DNA of 64,000 nt from Erysipelotrichaceae bacterium (GTDB taxonomy: Bacteria > Bacillota_I > Bacilli_A > Erysipelotrichales > Erysipelotrichaceae): NCBI GenBank assembly GCA_017405785.1, contig JAFQZR010000005.1, positions 124,001-188,000 of the forward strand. Reading direction: 5' to 3'. Positions within the stretch are counted from its first letter, which is position 1; every line of letters starts with the position of its first letter. The translations under genes and the position numbers were made by a program. This document shows, piece by piece, positions 48,953-56,348 of this stretch. Under the pieces are notes generated by a model that did no database searches, was not told where the DNA came from, and saw only the letters and a program-made list of their open reading frames with translations.

Positions 48953-49428
48953 AGACAGTCATTGAACTGATCGTTTACTGTGGGATCTTCACTCTTCTGG
49001 TAAAGGTGTTTGCGGGTAATGATCCCCTGAACTGCCTGTACTTCTATCCGAAAGAGGTGCAGGAAAGGGTATATGAACTGGGACTGACGGACAGAGAGGC
49101 AGTAAAGAAGAAGAAAAAAATGTTCCTGATCATATTCACATCGGCAATGTTGATGGTTTTACTTGTAATAATCAGGTTTATAAACAGGACAGATGATTAC
49201 TGGCAGGCTTACTGGCAGGCATTACTGTTTCTGGAAGTCATGAATGTGTACGATGGAGTTGTTATAGATAAGATATGGGTAGGTTATGACCGTTTCTGGC
49301 TTATTGACGAAGTAAAGGATATTCCTTACATCCAGAGCTGGAAACAGGTTTTCAGAAAAAGAAGCATCCTGGCTTTTATATGGGTGTTGGGAAGCTTCAT
49401 TGTGGCAGGACTTGTCATCCTGATTTAG
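48949..49428 (+). CDS. Unknown four-helix membrane protein, paralogue 2 of 3
   Basis: A 159-residue protein with the same plan as its neighbours: helix near 5-22, polar loop with YFYPKEVQERVYELG, then helices near 58-76, 90-107 and 140-158. The shared motif reads YDGVVIDKIWVGYDRFWLI. ATG 48949 overlaps the preceding stop (ATGA), which fixes the start although GTG or ATG codons exist further upstream. It follows paralogue 1 without a gap and precedes paralogue 3 by twelve bases. Confidence 0.7.
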   Translation: MKTVIELIVYCGIFTLLVKVFAGNDPLNCLYFYPKEVQERVYELGLTDREAVKKKKKMFLIIFTSAMLMVLLVIIRFINRTDDYWQAYWQALLFLEVMNVYDGVVIDKIWVGYDRFWLIDEVKDIPYIQSWKQVFRKRSILAFIWVLGSFIVAGLVILI

Positions 49429-49440
49429 AAGGAGGGTTGC

Positions 49441-49953
49441 ATGAATATTGGAATTATCATTATTGAGGCAATAATATTTGCGTTGCTTTTTACGGCAGCA
49501 GTGTTTATTCCAACCAGCAGTAAGGAGAGAATGAACAGTGCGGGCAATGTCCATAACTATCCGCCTGACATTCAGGAAGAATACTTCAGGACACATGAAA
49601 GATTTGAAGTAAGCTATAAATCAAAAAAAGTAATTCTGACCAAGAGTATAGGAGTACGGATCTTTGCGCTTATCCTGGTTTTCTGTGCTTATATAGCTGG
49701 TGCCAGGAACTTCAGACAGGGATTCTGGCTGGCCTTTGGCCTGATGGTCTGGATAGGATGTTACGATACTTTCTTTATTGATTGGGTTCTTTTCGCCAAC
49801 ATGAAGAGATTCCGTCTGGAAGGAACAGAACACATGGATAAGGAATACCATCAGAAGTGGTTTCATCTGAAGGGAATGATCTTTCCGGGGCTGATTTTCG
49901 GATTGATACCGGCCTGTATTGTCGGTTGGCTGATATCTGTTATATGTAAATAG
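49441..49953 (+). CDS. Unknown four-helix membrane protein, paralogue 3 of 3
   Basis: A 170-residue protein with four hydrophobic segments (about 4-22, 68-88, 95-112 and 147-167). The shared motif is YDTFFIDWVLFANMKRFRL, and the first loop has YPPDIQEEYFRTHERF, resembling paralogue 2's YPKEVQERVYELG. It ends EYHQKWFHLKGMIFPGL before the last helix. AAGGAGG precedes the start. The three proteins appear to come from gene duplication and could form a hetero-oligomeric membrane complex. Confidence 0.7.
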   Translation: MNIGIIIIEAIIFALLFTAAVFIPTSSKERMNSAGNVHNYPPDIQEEYFRTHERFEVSYKSKKVILTKSIGVRIFALILVFCAYIAGARNFRQGFWLAFGLMVWIGCYDTFFIDWVLFANMKRFRLEGTEHMDKEYHQKWFHLKGMIFPGLIFGLIPACIVGWLISVICK

Positions 49954-49964
49954 AAGGTAAAAAT

Positions 49965-50672
49965 ATGGAATATAACGACATTGGAATAAGCAAGGATCCT
50001 GACTACAGAAGAATCCGTCATCTGATGAAGATCGGTCTTTTCGGCGGGCTTTTGGCACTGGCCGGTGACATGTTTCTGGGCTGGGGAGTATGTGATGAGT
50101 CTCTGTCGGGTTTCGATTACTATTTTTCCCGCTATCTGTCAGTATCTGACAGCAGGATCGCTGCAGCATCCTTTTTGGGCCTGATCGGCATATCAGTTGA
50201 ATGTCTGAGTTATTTCAGTATTTACCGCCTGATTGTCTGTAAGTCAGAGAGAAGAGCACACGCTTATCGTTCAGGTCTGTTGGGGATCCTGATGTTTGGA
50301 GCCATGACCCACGTTCTGTGCTGTGTGACAGTTTATGTCGGTAAGAAAGCATACCTGTCTGACCCTGTCACGGCAGTGAAGCATTTAACGGATTTCGGGC
50401 TTTATTTTCTGTTGCCTGTTTCAATACTGTTTTTTGTCTTTTACATCCTGGCGGCTGTGGTACAGTTTCAGGCATTCCGTAATGGTGAAACTCCTTATCC
50501 CGGATATTGCCGGTTCTTCAGCATGTTTTCGGGGTTACCGGTCATCATGATAATGAGACTTTTCGGCAATAAGCCCTGGGCATATGCGTTATCTACGGGA
50601 TGGATAAGCATCGGTTCAATTATCATGCTGAGCGGGCTCTTAATTATCGGCAAGAGGTATCATTTGAAGTGA
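49965..50672 (+). CDS. Unknown six-helix membrane protein
   Basis: A 235-residue membrane protein with about six hydrophobic segments. The first 30 residues are cytoplasmic, then GLFGGLLALAGDMFLGWGV begins the first helix. Similar hypothetical proteins occur in other Firmicutes, but I cannot name the function. GAAGG precedes the start and it lies eleven bases after the third paralogue, so it closes the 47.1-50.7 kb cluster. A terminator overlaps its stop. Confidence 0.7.
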   Translation: MEYNDIGISKDPDYRRIRHLMKIGLFGGLLALAGDMFLGWGVCDESLSGFDYYFSRYLSVSDSRIAAASFLGLIGISVECLSYFSIYRLIVCKSERRAHAYRSGLLGILMFGAMTHVLCCVTVYVGKKAYLSDPVTAVKHLTDFGLYFLLPVSILFFVFYILAAVVQFQAFRNGETPYPGYCRFFSMFSGLPVIMIMRLFGNKPWAYALSTGWISIGSIIMLSGLLIIGKRYHLK

Positions 50673-50683
50673 TGCCTTTTTTT
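50655..50683 (+). terminator. Terminator of the ATC-hydrolase cluster
   Basis: AGGTATCA (50655-50662), seven-base loop and TGATGCCT (50670-50677) with one G-U pair, followed by seven T. The stem overlaps the end of the coding sequence. Confidence 0.75.
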
Positions 50684-50694
50684 GAGCATAACAC

Positions 50695-50735
50695 TTGAAT
50701 GAACCGGAGCATTCAGATAGAATGATTGTGCACAA
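50695..50735 (+). promoter_or_regulatory. ohrR promoter with start-site palindrome
   Basis: TTGAAT (50695-50700), 17 bp, TAGAAT (50718-50723), then the perfect 10-bp palindrome TTGTGCACAA (50726-50735) over the start site. It is a candidate OhrR operator, though it is not the B. subtilis OhrR consensus. Confidence 0.65.
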
Positions 50736-50759
50736 GTGAATTGTGAAAGGAGGCAGTAT

Positions 50760-51212
50760 ATGGCTGAAGAAAAAAGGAATTATGATGCTCTGAAACTGCA
50801 GAATCAGGTATGCTTTCCGCTTTATGCGTGTACCAAGGAACTCGTAAGGCAATACGGTCCATATCTGAAACAGCTTGATCTCACTTATACGCAGTATCTG
50901 GTCATGATGGTCATGTGGGAAAACGAAGTGGTTTCATCAAGAGAGCTGTCTGACTGCCTCTGTCTGGATTACGGAACTCTGACACCGGTACTTAAAAGAC
51001 TTCAGAAGGCCGGTTATATAAACAAGGAAAGATCAGAAGAAGATGAAAGGCTGCTGACAGTAAGCCTTACGCAAAAGGGACGTAAGCTTAAGGAAAAAGC
51101 CGTTAATATTCCTGCCACCATGGCAGAATGCATGGGCTTAAGTAACGAAGAATTTGAAATGCTTTATAAACTGACTTATAAGGCACTTAAAAACATGGAA
51201 AGTAAAAACTGA
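50760..51212 (+). CDS. ohrR: OhrR-type MarR-family peroxide-sensing repressor
   Basis: A 150-residue MarR-family regulator. It has the OhrR hallmarks: Cys18 in LKLQNQVCFPLYACTKEL, the peroxidatic sensor cysteine, then LTYTQYLVMMVMWE and the winged-helix block LDYGTLTPVLKRLQKAGYI. Oxidation by organic peroxides releases OhrR from DNA and turns on peroxidase genes. ATG 50760 follows AAAGGAGG. The glutathione peroxidase gene lies 16 bases downstream, so sensor and enzyme form one unit in place of the more usual ohr gene. Confidence 0.85.
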   Translation: MAEEKRNYDALKLQNQVCFPLYACTKELVRQYGPYLKQLDLTYTQYLVMMVMWENEVVSSRELSDCLCLDYGTLTPVLKRLQKAGYINKERSEEDERLLTVSLTQKGRKLKEKAVNIPATMAECMGLSNEEFEMLYKLTYKALKNMESKN

Positions 51213-51228
51213 AACAGGAGGTACAGAT

Positions 51229-51777
51229 ATGGCATCAGTTTATGATTTTACAGTTAAGGACAGATCAGGAAATATGGTTAACCTGGGCGAATACGCCGGC
51301 AAGGTTCTTCTGATCGTCAATACCGCCACAGGATGCGGTTTTACCCCGCACTATGATCCTCTGGAAGAAATGTACAGAGATCTCAGAGACAAAGGATTTG
51401 AGATTCTGGATTTCCCTTGCAACCAGTTTGCCAATCAGGCACCGGGCAGCGATGAAGAGATCCACGAATTCTGCACTCTGAAGTTCGGAACGGAATTCCC
51501 GCAGTTTGCCAAGATCGATGTCAACGGTGAAGATGCTGATCCGCTGTTTGCTTTTTTGTCAACAGAAAAGCCTTTTACCGGCTTCGGTAAAGGTCTGAAG
51601 TTTGCAGCATTAAAGAAGTTCACTGACATGAACAATAAGGTGTTTGGTGATAAGGCCTATATCAAGTGGAACTTCACCAAGTTCTTAATTGACAGAGAAG
51701 GCAATGTGGTTGCCAGATTTGAACCAACTGAAGAGATGGAAAATGTTAGAAAGGCAGTAGAGGAATTATTAGGATAG
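51229..51777 (+). CDS. gpx: Glutathione peroxidase family thiol peroxidase
   Basis: A 182-residue peroxidase. The peroxidatic residue is Cys36 (not selenocysteine) in NTATGCGFTPHY. Gln70 lies in FPCNQFANQAPGS, and the Trp of the catalytic triad is in YIKWNFTKFLID. Bacterial enzymes of this type usually use thioredoxin; trxB is in this window. It reduces hydroperoxides and, with ohrR upstream, is probably induced by organic peroxides. CAGGAGG precedes the start. The CDF gene starts two bases after its stop. Confidence 0.92.
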   Translation: MASVYDFTVKDRSGNMVNLGEYAGKVLLIVNTATGCGFTPHYDPLEEMYRDLRDKGFEILDFPCNQFANQAPGSDEEIHEFCTLKFGTEFPQFAKIDVNGEDADPLFAFLSTEKPFTGFGKGLKFAALKKFTDMNNKVFGDKAYIKWNFTKFLIDREGNVVARFEPTEEMENVRKAVEELLG

Positions 51778-51778
51778 T

Positions 51779-52900
51779 ATGACAGAAAGAGATAACCGTA
51801 ACAGTATCATCATCCGTACCAGCATCATTGGCATATTGGCTAATGTATTTCTGGCTGCATCCAAAGCAGTGATAGGGTTTATCTCCAATTCTATTGCCAT
51901 AGTCATGGATGCTGTCAACAACCTGTCAGATGCCGCCAGCTCAATAATTACGATTATTGGTACCAAACTGGCCGGTAAGGAAGCTGACAGGGAACATCCT
52001 TTCGGTTATGGCAGGATCGAATACCTCAGCGCCATGGTGATCTCCTTACTGGTGCTTTATGCCGGTATTACGGCTTTCATTGAATCAGTAAAGAAGATCA
52101 TTCATCCGGATACACCGGATTACAGCACTGTATCACTGATCATTGTCGCAATTGCTGTTATGGTGAAACTGATTCTGGGCCGATATGTCAAAAGCACAGG
52201 AGAAAAGGTCAATTCCGACTCTCTGATAAACTCCGGTCAGGATGCTACCATGGATTCAGTCATTTCCCGGTCCACTTTGGTGGCTGCGGGCATATATCTG
52301 CTATTCCATGTGTCGCTGGAAGCCTGGTTAGGTGCACTGATAGCGGTCATTATCATCAAGTCAGGATTTGAAATGCTCAGTGAAACGCTCTCCAAGATTC
52401 TGGGAGAAAGAGCTGATCTGCAGCTGGCCAAAGACATAAAGGCCACTGTCGCCGGTTTTCCGGAAGTGAGAGGGGTTTACGATCTGGTCCTGCATAACTA
52501 CGGACCGGAATCATATAACGGCTCAGTTCATATTGAGGTTGATGATACCATGTCCGCTGATGATCTTGATCAGCTTATCAGGAACATAACAGTTTGTGTA
52601 TATCAGAAACATAACGTTATCCTTACCGCTATTGGTGTTTATTCTCAGAACACTAAGGATCCTGAAGCAGTCGCTGCCAGAGAAAAGGTTAAGGAACTGG
52701 TTATGAATGATCCGGATGTCTTACAGATGCATGGTTTCTACATTAACAAGGAAGCCAAAACCATCCGTTTTGACTTTGTGGTAAGCTTTGATGCCAAAGA
52801 CAGATCACGGGTCTATGGCAAGGTAATCGAAAAGGTTCAGAAGGAATTCCCTGACTACACTCTGCAGGTAGTCATGGATACCGATTTCTCGGAAGCATAA
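51779..52900 (+). CDS. Cation diffusion facilitator family metal exporter
   Basis: A 373-residue CDF protein with six membrane helices and a cytoplasmic C-terminal domain. The metal site aspartates lie in DAVNNLSDAASS (helix 2) and SGQDATMDSVIS (helix 5); HPFGYGRIEYL is the family signature. The C terminus is longer than usual and carries a second ferredoxin-like half (VLQMHGFYINKEAKTIRFDF). CDF proteins export Zn, Mn or Fe; the D/D-type site here (NxxD, DxxxD) is seen in Mn-selective MntE-like members, but specificity is inference. It probably shares the ohrR-gpx transcript. Confidence 0.88.
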   Translation: MTERDNRNSIIIRTSIIGILANVFLAASKAVIGFISNSIAIVMDAVNNLSDAASSIITIIGTKLAGKEADREHPFGYGRIEYLSAMVISLLVLYAGITAFIESVKKIIHPDTPDYSTVSLIIVAIAVMVKLILGRYVKSTGEKVNSDSLINSGQDATMDSVISRSTLVAAGIYLLFHVSLEAWLGALIAVIIIKSGFEMLSETLSKILGERADLQLAKDIKATVAGFPEVRGVYDLVLHNYGPESYNGSVHIEVDDTMSADDLDQLIRNITVCVYQKHNVILTAIGVYSQNTKDPEAVAAREKVKELVMNDPDVLQMHGFYINKEAKTIRFDFVVSFDAKDRSRVYGKVIEKVQKEFPDYTLQVVMDTDFSEA

Positions 52901-52936
52901 AAAAAGAACGTATCACCTGATGTGATACGTTTTCTA
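52901..52936. terminator. Bidirectional terminator between the CDF and cls genes
   Basis: AACGTATCAC (52907-52916), loop CTGAT and GTGATACGTT (52922-52931). It has T residues on both strands and serves both converging genes. Confidence 0.9.
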
Positions 52937-54460
52937 TTACATTAAAGGAGCGAACAGACGCAGTACTGATAACAAAAATTCCATGATCAGGCCGCGTTTT
53001 GCTTCTTCAGGGGTTACCTGATGTGACACTTCAAAGGCATCCAGGAAGTCCTGCTTGACATCCAGTACCTTCTTTGAATCAAAGACATATATTCCGTTTT
53101 CAAAGTGGAGATACAGGCTGCGGTAGTCAAGGTTGACGGTACCGACAGTACAGATCCTGTCATCGGATACAAATACCTTGGAGTGAACAAATCCCGGAGA
53201 ATATTCAAAGATCTTCACGCCGCCATTGATCAGAGTCTTGTAGAAGGACTGAGTAATGGAGAAGACGATCTTCTTGTCAGGGATTCCCGGAGTCATCAGT
53301 CTGACATCAACACCTCTTTTGGCAGTCAGTACCAGTGCACTGATGAATTCGGTATCAATGATCAGATAAGGAGTAAAGATATATACATAATCCTTGGCCT
53401 GATTCAGGATATTCAGGTAGACGTTCTGAGCGGTTCTTTCCTCACCGATAGGTGTTTCACCATATGGGGCAATGTAGCCGTCGAATTCTTCAGAACCTTC
53501 ATACGGAACCTTGAAGACATTGAAGTTTTCATCGGTTTTTCTTAAGGCATTCCAGTGGGTCAGGAATAATACGGTGTATGACCATACAGCCTCACCCTTG
53601 ATTCGAATGATGTTGTCCTTCCAATGGCCGAACTTGGTTTTGGCATTGATGTATTCATCAGCCAGGTTGACACCGCCGGAGAAGGCGACCTTGCCGTCGA
53701 TGACCATGAGTTTGCGGTGGTCTCTGTGGTTGATGATGATGTTGAGTCTCGGGTTGATGCGGTTGAAAGCCATGCACTTGACGCCTTTTTTCTCCAGCTC
53801 ATCAGCGTATTTCAAAGGCAGGGTAAAGAAGGAACCCAGGTCATCGTAAAGAACTCTGATATCCAGGCCCTGAGCGGCCTTTTCTTCCAGTATTTCCAGC
53901 ATGCCGTCCCACATCTTACCTTCTTCGATAATGAAGTATTCTAAGAAGATGAACTTCTCGGCTTTTCTCATTTCTTCCAGCAAGGTCGGATAGCCGGCAT
54001 CACCTGTTCCCCAGTAATCAAATTCTCTGTTGCGGTAAACCGGGAAATGAGCACCCTTGGAGAGATATTCCAGCTGGCCTTTGAAGTTGCCGGCCTGATT
54101 TTCAGCTTCTTTCAGAACTTCCTCATCCTGTTTGTAATACTTGGCAGAATCCATGGTGGTGATGAGGATGTTATAGAAAGTCTTGCTGGTGAAGAGGTTG
54201 GCACCTAAAAGAAGATACATGGCTGTACCGAAGATAGGTGAAACGATTATCAGCAGTATCCACATCATGTCAAAGGACAGGTGGGTGCTGTTTTTGTTAA
54301 TGCCTAAGACGATCAGAACACTGAGTACTCTCAGTACTCCGTCGATCCAGGCAGCGTTCTTGCCGAACCACTTGAATAACCGGATGATGAATAATACTTC
54401 CAGAACGATTGCGATCAGCATGACAACCGTACGGTTAAAGCATTTTTTCAGAAAGTTCAT
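52937..54460 (-). CDS. cls: Cardiolipin synthase (phospholipase D superfamily)
   Basis: A 507-residue membrane enzyme that joins two phosphatidylglycerol molecules into cardiolipin. Two or three N-terminal hydrophobic segments are followed by two PLD (HKD) motifs: HRDHRKLMVIDGKVAFSGG and HSKVFVSDDRICTVGT. The N-terminal PLDc_N region (ILLIIVSPIFGTAMYLLLGA) is typical of bacterial ClsA. I use ATG 54460, which has GAGGT upstream at a normal distance; the longer frame would begin 11 residues earlier without a site. It stands alone, divergent from the ABC exporter. Confidence 0.93.
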   Translation of the reverse strand: MNFLKKCFNRTVVMLIAIVLEVLFIIRLFKWFGKNAAWIDGVLRVLSVLIVLGINKNSTHLSFDMMWILLIIVSPIFGTAMYLLLGANLFTSKTFYNILITTMDSAKYYKQDEEVLKEAENQAGNFKGQLEYLSKGAHFPVYRNREFDYWGTGDAGYPTLLEEMRKAEKFIFLEYFIIEEGKMWDGMLEILEEKAAQGLDIRVLYDDLGSFFTLPLKYADELEKKGVKCMAFNRINPRLNIIINHRDHRKLMVIDGKVAFSGGVNLADEYINAKTKFGHWKDNIIRIKGEAVWSYTVLFLTHWNALRKTDENFNVFKVPYEGSEEFDGYIAPYGETPIGEERTAQNVYLNILNQAKDYVYIFTPYLIIDTEFISALVLTAKRGVDVRLMTPGIPDKKIVFSITQSFYKTLINGGVKIFEYSPGFVHSKVFVSDDRICTVGTVNLDYRSLYLHFENGIYVFDSKKVLDVKQDFLDAFEVSHQVTPEEAKRGLIMEFLLSVLRLFAPLM

Positions 54461-54579
54461 AATTGGTACCTCATAGTTGAATACAAAACGCATTTATATT
54501 TTATATTATATTACATATAAATGGAAATAAGTTTGTTATTCGAGTATAATAACCTTACTGTGTGAAAGGAGATGAGGTC

Positions 54580-56346
54580 ATGGATACCGGAAAAACCACA
54601 GGCAGACTGTTCATGTATCTGAAGAAACACTTCTGGTCTTACGTAATCGGCATCGCGATTCTTCTTTCAGTTGACTATCTGAATCTTTTCATTCCGCAGT
54701 TTACCGGTGAGATCATGGATGAACTCACCAGCCATACCATGACCAATGAAGCACTTAAGACTATCATTCTCAGACTGATAGGCTGTGCCTTCTTGCTGGC
54801 CTGCGGCAGATTCCTGTACAGACAGTTCATCATCGGAACAGCCCGCAAGATCGAGCGTTCCTTACAGAATGACATCTTCCGGAAGCTGGAAACCTTATCT
54901 CAGCGCTATTTTAACCTAAACAAGACAGGTGACATGATGGCTTATTTCACCAATGACCTGGAAGCGATCAGAGATGCCATTGGCTGGAGCGTAGTCTCGG
55001 CAGTAGATGCCTTCTTGCTGACGATGATGTGTCTATACAGAATGATGGTCTACATCAGTTTCAAACTGACCATCTTTGTTCTGATTCCGATGATCTGTAT
55101 CGGTTTCTACGGCTTCTTCATCTTCAAGCAGTTTGACAAGAACTATGAGATGAAGCAGGACGCTTTTGCCAAGCTTTCCGATGAAGTTCAGGAAAGCATT
55201 TCCGCTGAAAGAGTCATCAAGGCCTTTGTTCAGGAAGAAAAGCAGCAGGAACATTTCCGTCAGGCAAACCGGCGCAACAGAGAGATCAACCTCAAGCTGG
55301 TAAGATTAAGAGCTTACGCCTGGCCGGTACTGGAGATATTCATCGGTATTGCCTATGTCATAGCCATCATTGCGGGCGGTTATTATGCACTGGTCAATGA
55401 GCTGACATTGGGCAAGGTCGTGACCTTTGCCAGTTATGTCGGAACTCTGGTATGGCCGATGCTGGCCTTTGGTGACTGCATCAATACCTTTACTCTGGGT
55501 TATGCCGGTGTAAAGAGAATTAATAAGGTCTTCGCTGAAAGACCGGAGATCACTGACGGTGAGAATCCTGATGAGGTAGATACATTACAGGGTGAGATCG
55601 AATTCGATAAGGTCGGTTTCAGATACGGTGAAGACCTGCCTGAAGCCTTACATGATATCAGTTTCAAGATTGAAAAGGGTGAAACCTTTGCGATTATGGG
55701 ACGCACCGGTGCCGGCAAGACCACGGTAGTCAATCTTATTACCAGATTGTTTGATGTAACAGAGGGTGAGATCAGACTTGACGGTCATGCCATCAAGCAG
55801 ATACCTTTAAAGGTCTTAAGAGAGAATATTGCCTATGTTCCGCAGGATAATTTCCTGTTCTCCGAGACTTTGAAACAGAACATTTCCTTCGGCAATCAGG
55901 AAGCCACCATGGATGAGATCATTGAAGTCTGCAAGATGGCAGATGTCCATGATAACATCACTGACTTCCCGTTACAGTATGAGACCATGGTCGGTGAAAG
56001 AGGCGTTACTCTTTCCGGAGGCCAGAAGCAGAGAGTATCCATTGCCAGAGCCTTACTGAAAGACAGCCCGGTTCTGATCATGGACGACTCTTTAAGCGCG
56101 GTCGATACTGATACCGAAGATACCATTCTTTCTAATCTGAAGAAATTAAGAGAAGGAAAGACCACCATCATGATAGCCCACAGAGTATCAACGGTCCGGA
56201 ATGCAGATCATGTTCTGGTACTCGATGACGGTAAGATCATTGAATACGGCACTTATGACGAGCTGATCGCCCTGGATGGCGAATTTGCCCGCATGGTCCG
56301 CAAGCAGCAGCTGGAGAAACAGCTGGCTGTGGAAGGGGAGGTGTAA
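54580..56346 (+). CDS. Heterodimeric ABC exporter, subunit with degenerate catalytic site
   Basis: A 588-residue half-transporter: six membrane helices (about 1-310) and an ATPase domain with Walker A GRTGAGKTT and signature LSGGQKQR. Walker B reads LIMDDSLSAVD, so the usual catalytic Glu is Asp. This is the mark of the non-catalytic half of exporters such as BmrCD, LmrCD and TM287/288. ATG 54580 follows AAAGGAGATGAGG. The partner gene begins two bases after its stop. Substrates of this group are mainly drugs and lipophilic compounds. Confidence 0.9.
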   Translation: MDTGKTTGRLFMYLKKHFWSYVIGIAILLSVDYLNLFIPQFTGEIMDELTSHTMTNEALKTIILRLIGCAFLLACGRFLYRQFIIGTARKIERSLQNDIFRKLETLSQRYFNLNKTGDMMAYFTNDLEAIRDAIGWSVVSAVDAFLLTMMCLYRMMVYISFKLTIFVLIPMICIGFYGFFIFKQFDKNYEMKQDAFAKLSDEVQESISAERVIKAFVQEEKQQEHFRQANRRNREINLKLVRLRAYAWPVLEIFIGIAYVIAIIAGGYYALVNELTLGKVVTFASYVGTLVWPMLAFGDCINTFTLGYAGVKRINKVFAERPEITDGENPDEVDTLQGEIEFDKVGFRYGEDLPEALHDISFKIEKGETFAIMGRTGAGKTTVVNLITRLFDVTEGEIRLDGHAIKQIPLKVLRENIAYVPQDNFLFSETLKQNISFGNQEATMDEIIEVCKMADVHDNITDFPLQYETMVGERGVTLSGGQKQRVSIARALLKDSPVLIMDDSLSAVDTDTEDTILSNLKKLREGKTTIMIAHRVSTVRNADHVLVLDDGKIIEYGTYDELIALDGEFARMVRKQQLEKQLAVEGEV

Positions 56347-56348
56347 TC

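Noticed and set aside
41596-50683. Genomic island or prophage
   Set aside because: Many small accessory genes are present, but I see no integrase, transposase, tRNA-proximal repeat or change in base composition that I could support by eye.
53105-53545. 146-codon open frame on the + strand opposite cls
   Set aside because: It is antisense to the conserved HKD region of cls and has no recognisable protein features or ribosome binding site.
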